Shown piece by piece: positions 30,320-39,816 of a stretch of DNA of 64,000 nucleotides. The notes beneath the pieces were generated by a model, which worked only from the letters and a program-made list of their open reading frames with translations, was not told the origin of the DNA and ran no database searches. This stretch comes from Barrientosiimonas humi (GTDB lineage Bacteria > Actinomycetota > Actinomycetes > Actinomycetales > Dermatophilaceae). Numbering within the stretch: position 1 is the first letter of the stretch; each line of letters begins with the position of its first letter. Made by a program: the position numbers and the translations under genes. The stretch covers positions 682,001 through 746,000 of the forward strand of contig NZ_VFOK01000001.1 in assembly GCF_006716095.1 (NCBI RefSeq), given 5' to 3'.

Positions 30320-31875
30320 AGTGGACGCTGCTGGTGCGCGCGCTGCGCACCAGCGTCTGGCGCACGGCCGGGGTGGTCCTCGGTGCGCTCGGCGGCCTGG
30401 TCGTCGCGATCGGCTGGGTCGTCACCATGCTGCTGATCGGAGCCGACGACGCGGGCCAGACCCAGGCCGCGGTCGTCCTCAGCCTCGCGGGCGTGGTGGC
30501 CGCGTGGGTGGTCATGCCGCTGCTGGTCTTCGGGATCGACGAGACCCTCGACCCGGTGCGCTTCGCGCTGCTGCCGCTGTCCGCCGAGCGACTCCGACCG
30601 GGACTGCTGGTCGCCGGATTCATCGGCGTACCAGGCGTTCTCACCGCCGTCCTGTCGCTCACGCCGCTGCTGGCGTGGGTGCAGCACGGGGTGGCGGCGG
30701 CGCTGGCGGCTCTGGTGTCGGGGGTGCTGTTCACGCTCACCTGCTTCCTCGGTGCCCGGGCGCTGACGTCGGGGTTCGCCGGCGCGCTGGCGTCACGCCG
30801 CTACAAGGATTTCGCCGCGGTGCTGCTCGCCGCCGTCGTCATGTGCGTCGGCATCGGGGTGAACGTGCTGTCGAGCCGGGCGGCCGAGTCGCCGGAGCAG
30901 GCGCGGCAGGTCATCACCACGGGCGCGAACGTGCTGGGCTGGACGCCGCTCGGCTGGGCGGCCGCCTTCCCGGGTGACGTCGCGCGCGGCGACTGGCTCG
31001 TCGCGGCGCTGCGGCTGGCGCTCGCGGTCGGTCTGGTCGCGGTGCTGTGGGCGGTGTGGGGCCGGTTCCTGCAGCGCGGGCTCACCTCGATCAGCGAGTC
31101 CGACACCTCGGGGCCGGGGGAGGCCAGCGACCTGCCCGAGCGGGTCTTCGGCACCTCGCCGACCGGGGCCGTGGCCGCCCGCTGCGCCCGCTACTGGCGG
31201 CGCGACCCGCGCTACCTCGCCTCCGTCGTGAGCTTCGTCGTGCTGCCGATCATGATCGGGGTCTCCACCTCGGTCGGTGGTGGCGGCGGCGACGCGTTCT
31301 TCGTCGGGCCGCTGATCCTCGCCGCGCTCACCGGCCCGGGGCTCACCTCCGACCTGGCGTACGACAGCTCCGCCCTGTGGACGCACGTCGTCACCGGGGT
31401 GCCGGGCCGGGCCGACCGGGTGGGTCGCGCGCTCGCGATGGGCGTCGTCATCGTGCCGCTCGTGATGATCACCGCGGTCGTCGCGCTCGCGGTCACCGGC
31501 CGGTGGGAGTGGGCGCCCGGTTATCTCGCCGCGCTCGTCTGCCTGGTGCTGGTCGGCATGGGCGTCGGGCTCGTGACCGGGAGCGTGCAGCCCGGCCAGG
31601 CTCCGCCGCCCGGCTCGAGCCCGTTCGCCACGGGCGGCAGCGGTGGGCTGCTGACCGTCGCGATCTTCGCCGGCGGCGTCGTCGCGGCCGGGCTGCTGTC
31701 GCTCCCGGTGCTGGTCCCGCTGGCCGTCTGGGGGCTGGACTCGGTGCCGGTCCAGCTGCTGCTCCTCGTCGTCGCCGTGGCCTGGGGCGGGCTGCTCTTC
31801 CGGCTCGCGGCGACCTGGTCCGGCCACCGCCTCGAGCGCCACTGGCCCGAGCTGCTGGCGCGGGTGAGCAACTGA
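30295..31875 (+). CDS. ABC transporter permease
   Basis: A 526-residue integral membrane protein with about 12 hydrophobic segments and no soluble domain of note. The GTG at 30295 lies inside the ATPase gene, with GAGGAGG before it, so the two are translationally coupled. The family resembles large actinobacterial exporter permeases. Substrate unknown. Confidence 0.87.
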   Translation: MVAVLARLKWTLLVRALRTSVWRTAGVVLGALGGLVVAIGWVVTMLLIGADDAGQTQAAVVLSLAGVVAAWVVMPLLVFGIDETLDPVRFALLPLSAERLRPGLLVAGFIGVPGVLTAVLSLTPLLAWVQHGVAAALAALVSGVLFTLTCFLGARALTSGFAGALASRRYKDFAAVLLAAVVMCVGIGVNVLSSRAAESPEQARQVITTGANVLGWTPLGWAAAFPGDVARGDWLVAALRLALAVGLVAVLWAVWGRFLQRGLTSISESDTSGPGEASDLPERVFGTSPTGAVAARCARYWRRDPRYLASVVSFVVLPIMIGVSTSVGGGGGDAFFVGPLILAALTGPGLTSDLAYDSSALWTHVVTGVPGRADRVGRALAMGVVIVPLVMITAVVALAVTGRWEWAPGYLAALVCLVLVGMGVGLVTGSVQPGQAPPPGSSPFATGGSGGLLTVAIFAGGVVAAGLLSLPVLVPLAVWGLDSVPVQLLLLVVAVAWGGLLFRLAATWSGHRLERHWPELLARVSN

Positions 31876-31906
31876 GCGAGCGAGCGCGAACGAGAGGGGG
31901 AGCGCG

Positions 31907-32083
31907 ATGCGACAGTCACGAGCCGTGACCGCGGCGGCGGTCTTCACGGTGCTGATGGTCCTGGGCCTGTTCGCGGCGTACGGCCGCGACGTGCCACCCA
32001 AGTCGGCCGTGGTGGTGGTCGTCATGGTCGCGGCCGCATGGGGACTTGCCGCCTTGGACGTACGAGCGCGCCGCCGACCCTGA
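31907..32083 (+). CDS. Small two-helix membrane protein
   Basis: A 58-residue ORF starting MRQSRAVTAAAVFTVLMV, with two hydrophobic helices (about 8-25 and 33-50) joined by a short GRDVPPK loop, and ending in a basic tail (DVRARRRP). GAGAGGGGGAG lies before the ATG, 32 bp after the permease stop. It may be an accessory subunit of the exporter. I do not recognise a family. Confidence 0.65.
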   Translation: MRQSRAVTAAAVFTVLMVLGLFAAYGRDVPPKSAVVVVVMVAAAWGLAALDVRARRRP

Positions 32084-32099
32084 CCGGCACCCGCAGTCG

Positions 32100-32677
32100 C
32101 GGTGGTCCGCCGGGAGGTGCGCTCGGGCGCACCGGTTGGCGGTGGTCCGGCGCGGCGTGACCGGTGACGGGGGCGTACGCCTGGGCGGTCCTCCGCCGGA
32201 GGGTGCGCTCGGGCGCACGGGTCGGCGGTGGTCCGGCGCGGCGTGACCGGTGGCGGGGGCGTACGCCTGGGCGGTCCTCCGCCGGGGGGTGCGCTCGGGC
32301 GCACGGGTTGGCGGTGGTCCGGCGCGGCGTGACCGGTGGCGGGGGCGTACGCCTGGGCGGTCCTCCGCCGGGGGGTGCGCTCGGGCGCACGGGTCGGCGG
32401 TGGTCCGGCGCGGCGTGACCGGTGACGGGGGCGTACGCCTGGGCGGTCCTCCGCCGGAGGGCGCGCTCGGGCGCACGGGTTGGCGGTGGTCCGGCGCGGC
32501 GTGACCGGTGGCGGGGGCGTACGCCTGGGCGGTCCTCCGCCGGAGGGTGCGCTCGGGCGCACGGGTCGGCGGTGGTCCGGCGCGGCGTGACCGGTGGCGG
32601 GGGCGTACGCCTGGGCGGTCCTACGCCGGGGGGTGCGCTCGGGCGCACGGGTCGGCGGTGGTCCGCGAGGGCGTACG
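32100..32677. repeat. 86-bp tandem array, seven copies
   Basis: The landmark TGCGCTCGGGCGCA begins at 32118, 32204, 32290, 32376, 32462 (one change), 32548 and 32634, an exact 86-bp period with few mismatches. Each unit holds the hairpin GTGCGC-TCGG-GCGCAC flanked by CCGCC and GGCGG, then GCGTGACCGGTG and GGGCGTACGCCTGGGCGG. Because 86 is not a multiple of three, no frame reads the same peptide twice. The final unit ends in the module also seen at 12677-12731. The array lies just before the ilvB promoter. Confidence 0.93.
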
Positions 32678-32717
32678 CAAGTCAGCGCCCGCATCGCGAG
32701 ACGTGCGTCTCAGCATG

Positions 32718-32747
32718 TTGACGGGGGTGGGGCGGCGGGCGCAGGAT
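32718..32747 (+). promoter_or_regulatory. ilvB operon promoter
   Basis: TTGACG (32718-32723) and CAGGAT (32742-32747) are separated by 18 bp. The -10 box ends 6 nt before the GTG of the leader peptide, so the leader mRNA probably starts at the codon itself. Confidence 0.65.
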
Positions 32748-32753
32748 GCTCGC

Positions 32754-32780
32754 GTGGCACGAATTCTCGTACTTCCGTAG
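32754..32780 (+). CDS. Branched-chain amino acid leader peptide (MARILVLP)
   Basis: An 8-codon ORF, GTG GCA CGA ATT CTC GTA CTT CCG TAG, reads Met-Ala-Arg-Ile-Leu-Val-Leu-Pro. Four of eight residues are the three end products of the operon. Ribosome stalling at these codons when Ile, Leu or Val is short would control the attenuator that follows. It resembles ilvB leader peptides of other actinobacteria. Confidence 0.88.
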   Translation: MARILVLP

Positions 32781-32842
32781 CGCGCTCGGCGAACAGCCCA
32801 GCGCGCTAGCCCTCATTGCCGAGACCGGCTGAGGGTTTTTTT
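32779..32842 (+). promoter_or_regulatory. ilvB transcription attenuator
   Basis: Three mutually exclusive structures are readable. Pause hairpin: AGCGCGCT 32779-32786 with 32800-32807. Antiterminator: CTCGGC 32785-32790 with GCCGAG 32818-32823. Terminator: CCCTCA 32810-32815 with TGAGGG 32830-32835, an inner GCCG/CGGC pair, then seven T (32836-32842). Stalling in the leader peptide would free the antiterminator arm. Confidence 0.9.
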
Positions 32843-32856
32843 GTGCCCTAGCGACG

Positions 32857-34761
32857 ATGACGAAAGCGGTGACCGACGTGACCGACCTGCAGGCCAAGCC
32901 GGCAGATCCTCGCCCTCCCTCGCCCGCCGACCTCGCGCAGCGCTCCGCTCGCGTCGAGGTCGAGCCACGCACCGTCACCGGTGCGCAGAGCCTGGTCCTG
33001 GCGCTCGAGGCGGTCGGCGTCGACACCGTATTCGGCCTTCCCGGCGGGGCGATCCTCCCCGCCTACGACCCGCTGCTCGACTCGGTCAAGCTGCGTCACG
33101 TGCTGGTGCGCCACGAGCAGGGTGCGGGGCACGCGGCCCAGGGCTACGCCTCGGCCACCGGCAAGGTGGGCGTCTGCATGGCGACCAGCGGTCCGGGCGC
33201 GACCAACCTCGTCACGCCGATCGCCGACGCCTACATGGACTCGGTGCCGATGGTGGCCATCACGGGCCAGGTCAGCTCGCGCACCATCGGCACGGACGCC
33301 TTCCAGGAGGCGGACATCCGCGGCATCACCATGCCGATCACCAAGCACAACTACCTCGTGACCGACCCGGCGGAGATCCCGCGGGCGATCGCCGAGGCGT
33401 TCCACGTCGCCGCCACCGGCCGACCCGGCCCGGTGCTGGTCGACATCACCAAGGACGCGCTGCAGGCCAGCACCACCTTCAGCTGGCCGCCTACCTTCGA
33501 GCTGCCGGGATATCGCCCCGTCACGCGTCCGCACACCAAGCAGATCAAGGCCGCCGCGGAGCTGATCCGCGCCGCCCGCAAGCCGGTGCTGTACGTCGGC
33601 GGCGGCGTGATCCGTGGCGGGGCCGCCGCCGAGCTGCGCGAGCTCGTCGAGGTCGCCCAGATCCCGCTCGTCACCACGCTGATGGCGCGTGGCGCGGTGC
33701 CCGACAGCCACGAGCTGCACCTCGGCATGCCCGGGATGCACGGCTCGGTGCCGGCGGTGACCGCGCTGCAGAAGTCGGACCTGCTGATCACGCTCGGCGC
33801 CCGGTTCGACGACCGGGTGACCGGTGAGCTCAGCTCCTTCGCGCCCGAGGCGAAGGTGATCCACGCCGACATCGACCCGGCCGAGATCTCCAAGAACCGC
33901 CACGCCGACGTGCCGATCGTCGGCGACGCCAAGGAGGTCATCCGCGACCTGACGGCGGCCGTCAAGGCCGACATCGACGCGGGCCGGGGCGGTGACTACG
34001 CCGCTTGGCGCAAGCGTACGGCGGGGTGGAAGGCCGACTTCCCGATCGGCTACACCGCCCCCGAGGACGGCAGCATCGCCCCGCAGTACGTCATCGAGCG
34101 GCTCGGCGCGCTGACCGGCGCCGAGGGCACCTACGTCGCGGGCGTCGGCCAGCACCAGATGTGGGCCGCGCAGTTCGTGCAGTACGAGCGCCCCAACTCC
34201 TGGCTCAACAGCGGCGGCCTGGGCACGATGGGCTACTCCGTGCCGGCGGCGATGGGCGCCAAGGCTGCCGAGCCCGAGCGCACCGTGTGGGCGATCGACG
34301 GCGACGGCTGCTTCCAGATGACCAACCAGGAGCTCGCGACCTGCGTGGTCAACGAGATCCCGATCAAGGTCGCGATCATCAACAACTCCAGCCTCGGCAT
34401 GGTGCGCCAGTGGCAGACGCTGTTCTACAACGAGCGCTACTCCAACACCGACCTGCACACGGCGCACGACGGACGGCGGGTGCCGGACTTCGTGAAGCTG
34501 GCGGAGGCGTACGGCTGCGTCGGGCTGCGCTGCGAGCGCCCCGAGGACGTCGACGCGACGATCCAGCAGGCGCTGGAGATCAACGACCGGCCCGTGGTCA
34601 TCGACTTCGTCGTCGAGCGCGACGCGATGGTGTGGCCGATGGTCCCGGCCGGCGTCAGCAACGACAAGGTCACCATGGCCCGGGCGATGACCCCGGTCTG
34701 GGACCGCGAGGACGACGAGGCCGTCGACCAGGCCGACCCCACCGAGGAGGACGAGGCATGA
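32857..34761 (+). CDS. ilvB: Acetolactate synthase large subunit
   Basis: A 634-residue ThDP enzyme joining two pyruvates, or pyruvate and 2-ketobutyrate, in the first shared step of branched-chain synthesis. [15 protein letters not shown] and the glutamate in [14 protein letters not shown] (ThDP activation) are at the N-terminal domain; [15 protein letters not shown] is the ThDP/Mg motif. The start at 32857 is the first in-frame ATG after the terminator; its ribosome site is weak, and GTG 32869 is an alternative. The stop overlaps ilvN. Confidence 0.96.
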   Translation: MTKAVTDVTDLQAKPADPRPPSPADLAQRSARVEVEPRTVTGAQSLVLALEAVGVDTVFGLPGGAILPAYDPLLDSVKLRHVLVRHEQGAGHAAQGYASATGKVGVCMATSGPGATNLVTPIADAYMDSVPMVAITGQVSSRTIGTDAFQEADIRGITMPITKHNYLVTDPAEIPRAIAEAFHVAATGRPGPVLVDITKDALQASTTFSWPPTFELPGYRPVTRPHTKQIKAAAELIRAARKPVLYVGGGVIRGGAAAELRELVEVAQIPLVTTLMARGAVPDSHELHLGMPGMHGSVPAVTALQKSDLLITLGARFDDRVTGELSSFAPEAKVIHADIDPAEISKNRHADVPIVGDAKEVIRDLTAAVKADIDAGRGGDYAAWRKRTAGWKADFPIGYTAPEDGSIAPQYVIERLGALTGAEGTYVAGVGQHQMWAAQFVQYERPNSWLNSGGLGTMGYSVPAAMGAKAAEPERTVWAIDGDGCFQMTNQELATCVVNEIPIKVAIINNSSLGMVRQWQTLFYNERYSNTDLHTAHDGRRVPDFVKLAEAYGCVGLRCERPEDVDATIQQALEINDRPVVIDFVVERDAMVWPMVPAGVSNDKVTMARAMTPVWDREDDEAVDQADPTEEDEA

Positions 34762-35270
34762 GCACCCACACCCTGTCCGTGCTGGTCGAGAACAAGCCCG
34801 GCGTGCTCGCGCGCATCGCGGGCCTGATCTCGCGGCGCGGCTTCAACATCGAGTCCCTCGCGGTCGGCCCGACCGAGCACGAGGAGATCTCGCGCATGAC
34901 GATCGTGTTCGACGTCGACCCCGTCGTGCTCGAGCAGGTCACCAAGCAGCTCAACAAGCTCGTCGAGGTGCTCAAGGTCGTCGAGCTCGAGCCGGGCGCG
35001 TCGGTGCAGCGCGAGGTGCTGCTCATCAAGGTCCGGTGCGACAACGGCGCCCGCGCGCAGGTGCTGCAGCTGGCCGACGTGTTCCGCGCCAACGTCATCG
35101 ACCTGCAGCCCGACTCGGTGATCATCCAGACGACCGGGGCACGCGAGAAGGTCGCGGCCTTCCTGGCGGCGCTCGAGCCGTACGGCGTGCGCGAGCTGGT
35201 GCAGTCCGGCGTCATCGCGATGGGGCGCGGCTCGCGCTCGATCACCGACCGCGCGCTGCGCTCCGCCTAG
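34758..35270 (+). CDS. ilvN: Acetolactate synthase small (regulatory) subunit
   Basis: A 170-residue IlvN with an N-terminal ACT domain ([20 protein letters not shown], then [10 protein letters not shown]), which binds valine for feedback inhibition, and the ALS_ss_C domain after residue 75. ATG overlaps the ilvB stop (ATGA). Confidence 0.96.
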   Translation: MSTHTLSVLVENKPGVLARIAGLISRRGFNIESLAVGPTEHEEISRMTIVFDVDPVVLEQVTKQLNKLVEVLKVVELEPGASVQREVLLIKVRCDNGARAQVLQLADVFRANVIDLQPDSVIIQTTGAREKVAAFLAALEPYGVRELVQSGVIAMGRGSRSITDRALRSA

Positions 35271-35272
35271 TC

Positions 35273-36397
<1,125 letters not shown>

Positions 36398-36442
36398 TCT
36401 CGGATGGTGGGAAACGGGTTCCGTGACGTGGACACCCCACCC

Positions 36443-36503
36443 TACGGTTCTCGTTATGCAGCGGCAGGCTCTCATCATTCGCAGCCGCGGCGGGTCGCTC
36501 TAG
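36443..36503 (+). promoter_or_regulatory. Orphan promoter and leader-like peptide after ilvC
   Basis: A TACGGT box (36443-36448) ends 7 nt before ATG 36456, which opens a 15-codon ORF reading MQRQALIIRSRGGSL (stop at 36501). Hairpins follow: TCGCGG...CCGCGA near 36515-36535 and CCCCTGCGGGG inside ACCGC...GCGGT near 36560-36590. This is the layout of an amino-acid leader, but no biosynthetic gene follows on this strand. Confidence 0.45.
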
Positions 36504-36610
36504 TCGACAGGCCCGTCGCGGAGACCCCGCGATGCCGTCGGCAGACCCACCAGACATTCACCGCCCGCCCCTGCGGGGGCCGGAGCGGTCGCACGCGAAG
36601 GATGCACATC

Positions 36611-36673
36611 ATGACCGAAGAGCAGCTGGACGCCCGTCGGGCGTTGCAGGAGTCGTTGGACCTGCGCGACTGA
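36611..36673 (+). CDS. Possible 20-residue small protein
   Basis: MTEEQLDARRALQESLDLRD, strongly charged and helical. GAAGG lies about 9 nt before the ATG. An upstream in-frame ATG at 36602 would add MHI. It stands alone between the leader-like region and a strong terminator. Coding status is uncertain. Confidence 0.35.
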   Translation: MTEEQLDARRALQESLDLRD

Positions 36674-36700
36674 TCTCCCGCGCAGGGACATGCAGGGGAA

Positions 36701-36740
36701 GGAAGCCCCCGGCCGAACTGGACAGCGGCCGGGGGCTTCC
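36701..36740. terminator. Bidirectional terminator between ilvC region and nhaA
   Basis: A perfect 15-bp stem (GGAAGCCCCCGGCCG and its complement) with a 10-nt loop, between convergent transcription units. No long T run on either strand. Confidence 0.8.
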
Positions 36741-36805
36741 GCCTGTCCGGGGCCGGGTCGGCGTCCGCCTGTCCGGAGCCCGGCCGGCGTCAGTCCCGGC
36801 CGGTG

Positions 36806-38719
36806 TCAGTCCCGGCCGGCGTCCTCGGTCTCCTCGTCGGCCGCGCGCAGCTCGCCCGACTCGAGCTCGGCGATCAGGGTGCGGGCGTCGTACGCCCCGA
36901 TGTGCCGCCGGTCGCCGACGAAGAAGGTCGGGGTGCCGCGCGCCCCGCTCGCCTCGGCGCTGTCGGCGTCGGCGCGCACCCGCTCGAGCAGCTCGGGGTC
37001 GGACAGGTCGCGGGCGAAGCGCTCGACGTCGAGGCCGGCGCGGTCGGCGTGGCCGAGCAGGTCCTCGAACTCCAGCTGGTCCTGGTTCTCGAACAGCACG
37101 TCGTGGAACTCCCAGAACTTGCCCTGCCGGGCCGCCGCCTCGGCCGCCACCGCGGCCTCCTCGGCGTGCGGGTGCACGTCGGTGAGCGGCAGGTGGCGGA
37201 AGACGTAGCGCAACCGGTCGCCCAGCTGCTCGCGCACCTCGCGCAGCATGCCGGTCGCCTTGCCGCAGAAGGGGCACTCGAAGTCGCCGTACTCCACGAG
37301 GGTGAGCGGCGCGTCGGGGTTGCCGCGGACGTGGTCGCGCTCGGGGTCGACCGGCCGGTCGAGCACCGTCGGCAGGCTGGCGTAGCGGTGGCCGAACACG
37401 CTGCGCGACACCCAGAAGACCAGGCCGCCGAGCAGCGTCGCGCCGACGGCCGCGAGCAGCACGCCGACCGTGGCCTGGCTGCGCAGCGCCGCGTCGTCGA
37501 ACGCGAGGCCGATGATCAGCAGCGAGACGGTGAAGCCGATGCCCGACATCGCCGCGCCGCCCATGACCTGCGAGGGGCTCACACCCTGCGGCAGCTGCCC
37601 GAGCCGCAGCCTCACCGCGCCGATCGCGCCGAGGCCGATGCCGAGGAACTTGCCGATCACCAGACCGGCGACGACGCCCCAGGTGACCGACGAGCGCAGC
37701 GCCTCCTGCAGCACGCCGCCGCGCAGGTCGACGCCCGCGTTGGCGAAGGCGAACAGCGGGACGATGACATAGCTGGTCCACGGGTGCAGCACCACCTGCA
37801 GCCGCTCGTTGACCGACACGGCGCGCTGCAGCCCGAGCTTGGCGTGATAGCCGACGTCGGCGAGGGGGGACTGGCGGAACGAGCGGAACGCGGTGGTGGC
37901 GCGGTCGACGGCCTCGCGGCCGGGGGCGTACGCCGGCACGAGCAGTCCGGCGACCATCCCGGCGATCGAGGGGTGCAGCCCGGACTCGAGGGTGGCGAGC
38001 CACAGGACCACGATGACGAGGGCGTACGGCCAGGTGCGCCACACGCCGAGCCGCCCCAGCACGCACAGCGCCAGCAGCGCCAGCGCCATGACGACCAGGG
38101 CCGGCACGTTGGCCTCGTCGGAGTAGGCCACGCCGATGACCGACACCGCGACGATGTCGTCGAAGACGGTGAGGGTGAGCAGGAAGATGCGCAGCTGCGC
38201 CGGGCAGGCCGGGCCGAGCAGGGCGACCGCGCCCAGCATGAATGCGGTGTCGGTGCCGATGACCACGCCCCAGCCGGCGGCCGCGGGGCCCGAGGGGTTG
38301 AGCGCCAGGTAGATCGCGGCCGGCACGACGATGCCGAGCAGGGCCGCCACGAGCGGCACCACGATGCGGCGCCGGTCGGTGAGCTCGCCCATCGACAGCT
38401 CTCGACGCACCTCCATGCCGACGACGAGGAAGAACACGACCATCAGGCCGTCGTTGATCCACTCGTGCAGGTTGAGGTCGAGCCGCCAGGAGCCGATTTC
38501 GATCAGCGTCGGCGTCTCCCACAGGTGGGCGTACGTCTGGCTGCCCGGCCAGTTGGCCCAGACCAGCGCGGCGAGCGCGGCGACCGCGAGCAGGCCGGCG
38601 CCGCCGGCCTCGGTCGACAGGAACGAGCGCAGCGCCGACGGGACGCCCGACAGGCCGCCCGAGGGAGTGGCGTAGGACCGAAGACCTCGGCCGCGAGAGG
38701 TCCTGGTGCGCGTCGCCAT
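36806..38719 (-). CDS. nhaA: Na+/H+ antiporter NhaA fused to a DsbA-like thioredoxin domain
   Basis: A 637-residue fusion. Residues about 30-425 are NhaA, with about 11-12 membrane segments, the [10 protein letters not shown] segment and the ion-binding Asp pair in [14 protein letters not shown]. Residues about 455-637 form a DsbA-family thioredoxin domain with active site CPFC at 482-485 and the cis-proline loop GTPTFFVGD. Membrane topology decides whether the redox domain faces outside. This fusion recurs in actinobacteria. Start as the first ATG of the frame; CAGAAT stands 7 nt upstream. Confidence 0.93.
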   Translation of the reverse strand: MATRTRTSRGRGLRSYATPSGGLSGVPSALRSFLSTEAGGAGLLAVAALAALVWANWPGSQTYAHLWETPTLIEIGSWRLDLNLHEWINDGLMVVFFLVVGMEVRRELSMGELTDRRRIVVPLVAALLGIVVPAAIYLALNPSGPAAAGWGVVIGTDTAFMLGAVALLGPACPAQLRIFLLTLTVFDDIVAVSVIGVAYSDEANVPALVVMALALLALCVLGRLGVWRTWPYALVIVVLWLATLESGLHPSIAGMVAGLLVPAYAPGREAVDRATTAFRSFRQSPLADVGYHAKLGLQRAVSVNERLQVVLHPWTSYVIVPLFAFANAGVDLRGGVLQEALRSSVTWGVVAGLVIGKFLGIGLGAIGAVRLRLGQLPQGVSPSQVMGGAAMSGIGFTVSLLIIGLAFDDAALRSQATVGVLLAAVGATLLGGLVFWVSRSVFGHRYASLPTVLDRPVDPERDHVRGNPDAPLTLVEYGDFECPFCGKATGMLREVREQLGDRLRYVFRHLPLTDVHPHAEEAAVAAEAAARQGKFWEFHDVLFENQDQLEFEDLLGHADRAGLDVERFARDLSDPELLERVRADADSAEASGARGTPTFFVGDRRHIGAYDARTLIAELESGELRAADEETEDAGRD

Positions 38720-38750
38720 GCGGGGGATTCTGTCAGGCCTTGCGCCCGCC

Positions 38751-38756
38751 TAGAGT
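38751..38756 (+). promoter_or_regulatory. -10 box TAGAGT, leaderless start
   Basis: TAGAGT ends 7 nt before ATG 38764. CCGGAG in the spacer is too near to act well as a ribosome site. Confidence 0.5.
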
Positions 38757-38763
38757 CCGGAGC

Positions 38764-39726
38764 ATGACGACAACCTCAGCACTCGTGGTGACCGGACCGG
38801 ACGAGATGTCCGTGCAGGAGATCGACGTCGCGGCACCGGGTTCGGACGAGACCCAGGTCGAGGTGGCCGCGGCCGGGGTCAACTTCATCGACGTCTACCA
38901 GCGCCAGGGCGTCTACCCCGTCGAGACGCCGTTCGTGCTCGGCTCCGAGGGCGCCGGTACGTCCTCGTCGGGCGAGCGGGTCGCGTGGCCCCAGCACCTC
39001 GGCAGCGCGGCGGGCGTCGTGAACGTCCCGACCGACAAGCTGGTGCCGGTGCCCGAGGGCGTCGAGCTCGAGACGGCTGCCGCCGTGATGCTGCAGGGGC
39101 TCACCGCGCACTACCTGGTGACCAGCACGTTCCCGGTCAAGGAGGGCGACGTCGCGCTGGTGCACGCGGCGGCCGGGGGAGTGGGCCAGCTGCTGGTGCA
39201 GCTGATCACCGCGCGCGGGGGCCGGGTGATCGCCACGGCCGGCACCGAGGAGAAGCGGGCGAAGGCGCGCGACCTCGGCGCCGAGACGGTGATCGACTAC
39301 TCCGACCCCGGGCTCGACCTGGCCCAGGCGGTGCGCGACGCGACCGACGGCCGCGGGGTCGACGTGGCCTACGACGGCGTCGGCAAGGCGACCTTCGACG
39401 CGTCGCTGGCGTCGCTGCGCCCGCGCGGGATGCTCGTGCTGTTCGGCGGCGCGAGCGGCCAGGTGCCGCCGTTCGACCTGCAGCGGCTCAACTCCGCCGG
39501 GTCGGTGTTCGTGACCCGGCCGACGCTCGGGCACTACCTGCAGGACCGCGCGGAGCTGCTCTGGCGCGCCGACGAGGTGCTCGGTGCCGTCGCCGACGGG
39601 TCGTTGCGGGTGGAGATCGGCGGGCGGTACCCGCTCGCGGAGGCCGCGCAGGCGTACGCCGATCTGGAGGGCCGGCGCACCACGGGCAAGCTGCTGCTCC
39701 TCCCGACCGCAACGCTGGTCGAGTAG
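38764..39726 (+). CDS. NADPH:quinone oxidoreductase-like MDR protein
   Basis: A 320-residue medium-chain reductase of the zinc-free quinone oxidoreductase type. NFIDVYQRQGVYPVETPFVL is the typical N-terminal block and VHAAAGGVGQLLVQL the NADPH motif. There are no zinc-ligand cysteines. The last residues TLVE and the stop codon come from the dispersed repeat at 39712, so the C-terminus has been remodelled by the repeat. Confidence 0.9.
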   Translation: MTTTSALVVTGPDEMSVQEIDVAAPGSDETQVEVAAAGVNFIDVYQRQGVYPVETPFVLGSEGAGTSSSGERVAWPQHLGSAAGVVNVPTDKLVPVPEGVELETAAAVMLQGLTAHYLVTSTFPVKEGDVALVHAAAGGVGQLLVQLITARGGRVIATAGTEEKRAKARDLGAETVIDYSDPGLDLAQAVRDATDGRGVDVAYDGVGKATFDASLASLRPRGMLVLFGGASGQVPPFDLQRLNSAGSVFVTRPTLGHYLQDRAELLWRADEVLGAVADGSLRVEIGGRYPLAEAAQAYADLEGRRTTGKLLLLPTATLVE

Positions 39727-39757
39727 GCGGCGAGGGACGAGCCGCCGTATCGAGACC
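39712..39757 (+). repeat. Dispersed repeat supplying the end of the oxidoreductase gene
   Basis: ACGCTGGTCGAGTAG reads Thr-Leu-Val-Glu-stop in the gene frame, then GCGGC...GCCGC hairpin arms and GTATCGAGACC. It ends 47 bp before the leuB -10 box. Confidence 0.88.
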
Positions 39758-39803
39758 CCTTCCGCATCGCGAGATCTGGCGCCCACGATGCAAGACGCCC
39801 GCC

Positions 39804-39809
39804 TACCCT
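39804..39809 (+). promoter_or_regulatory. -10 box TACCCT, leaderless leuB
   Basis: TACCCT ends 7 nt before the leuB ATG. Confidence 0.5.
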
Positions 39810-39816
39810 CACAGGT

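Noticed and set aside
32022-32694. Arg/Pro-rich proteins encoded on either strand by the 86-bp array
   Set aside because: The unit length is not a multiple of three, composition is unlike real proteins here, and no ribosome sites are seen.
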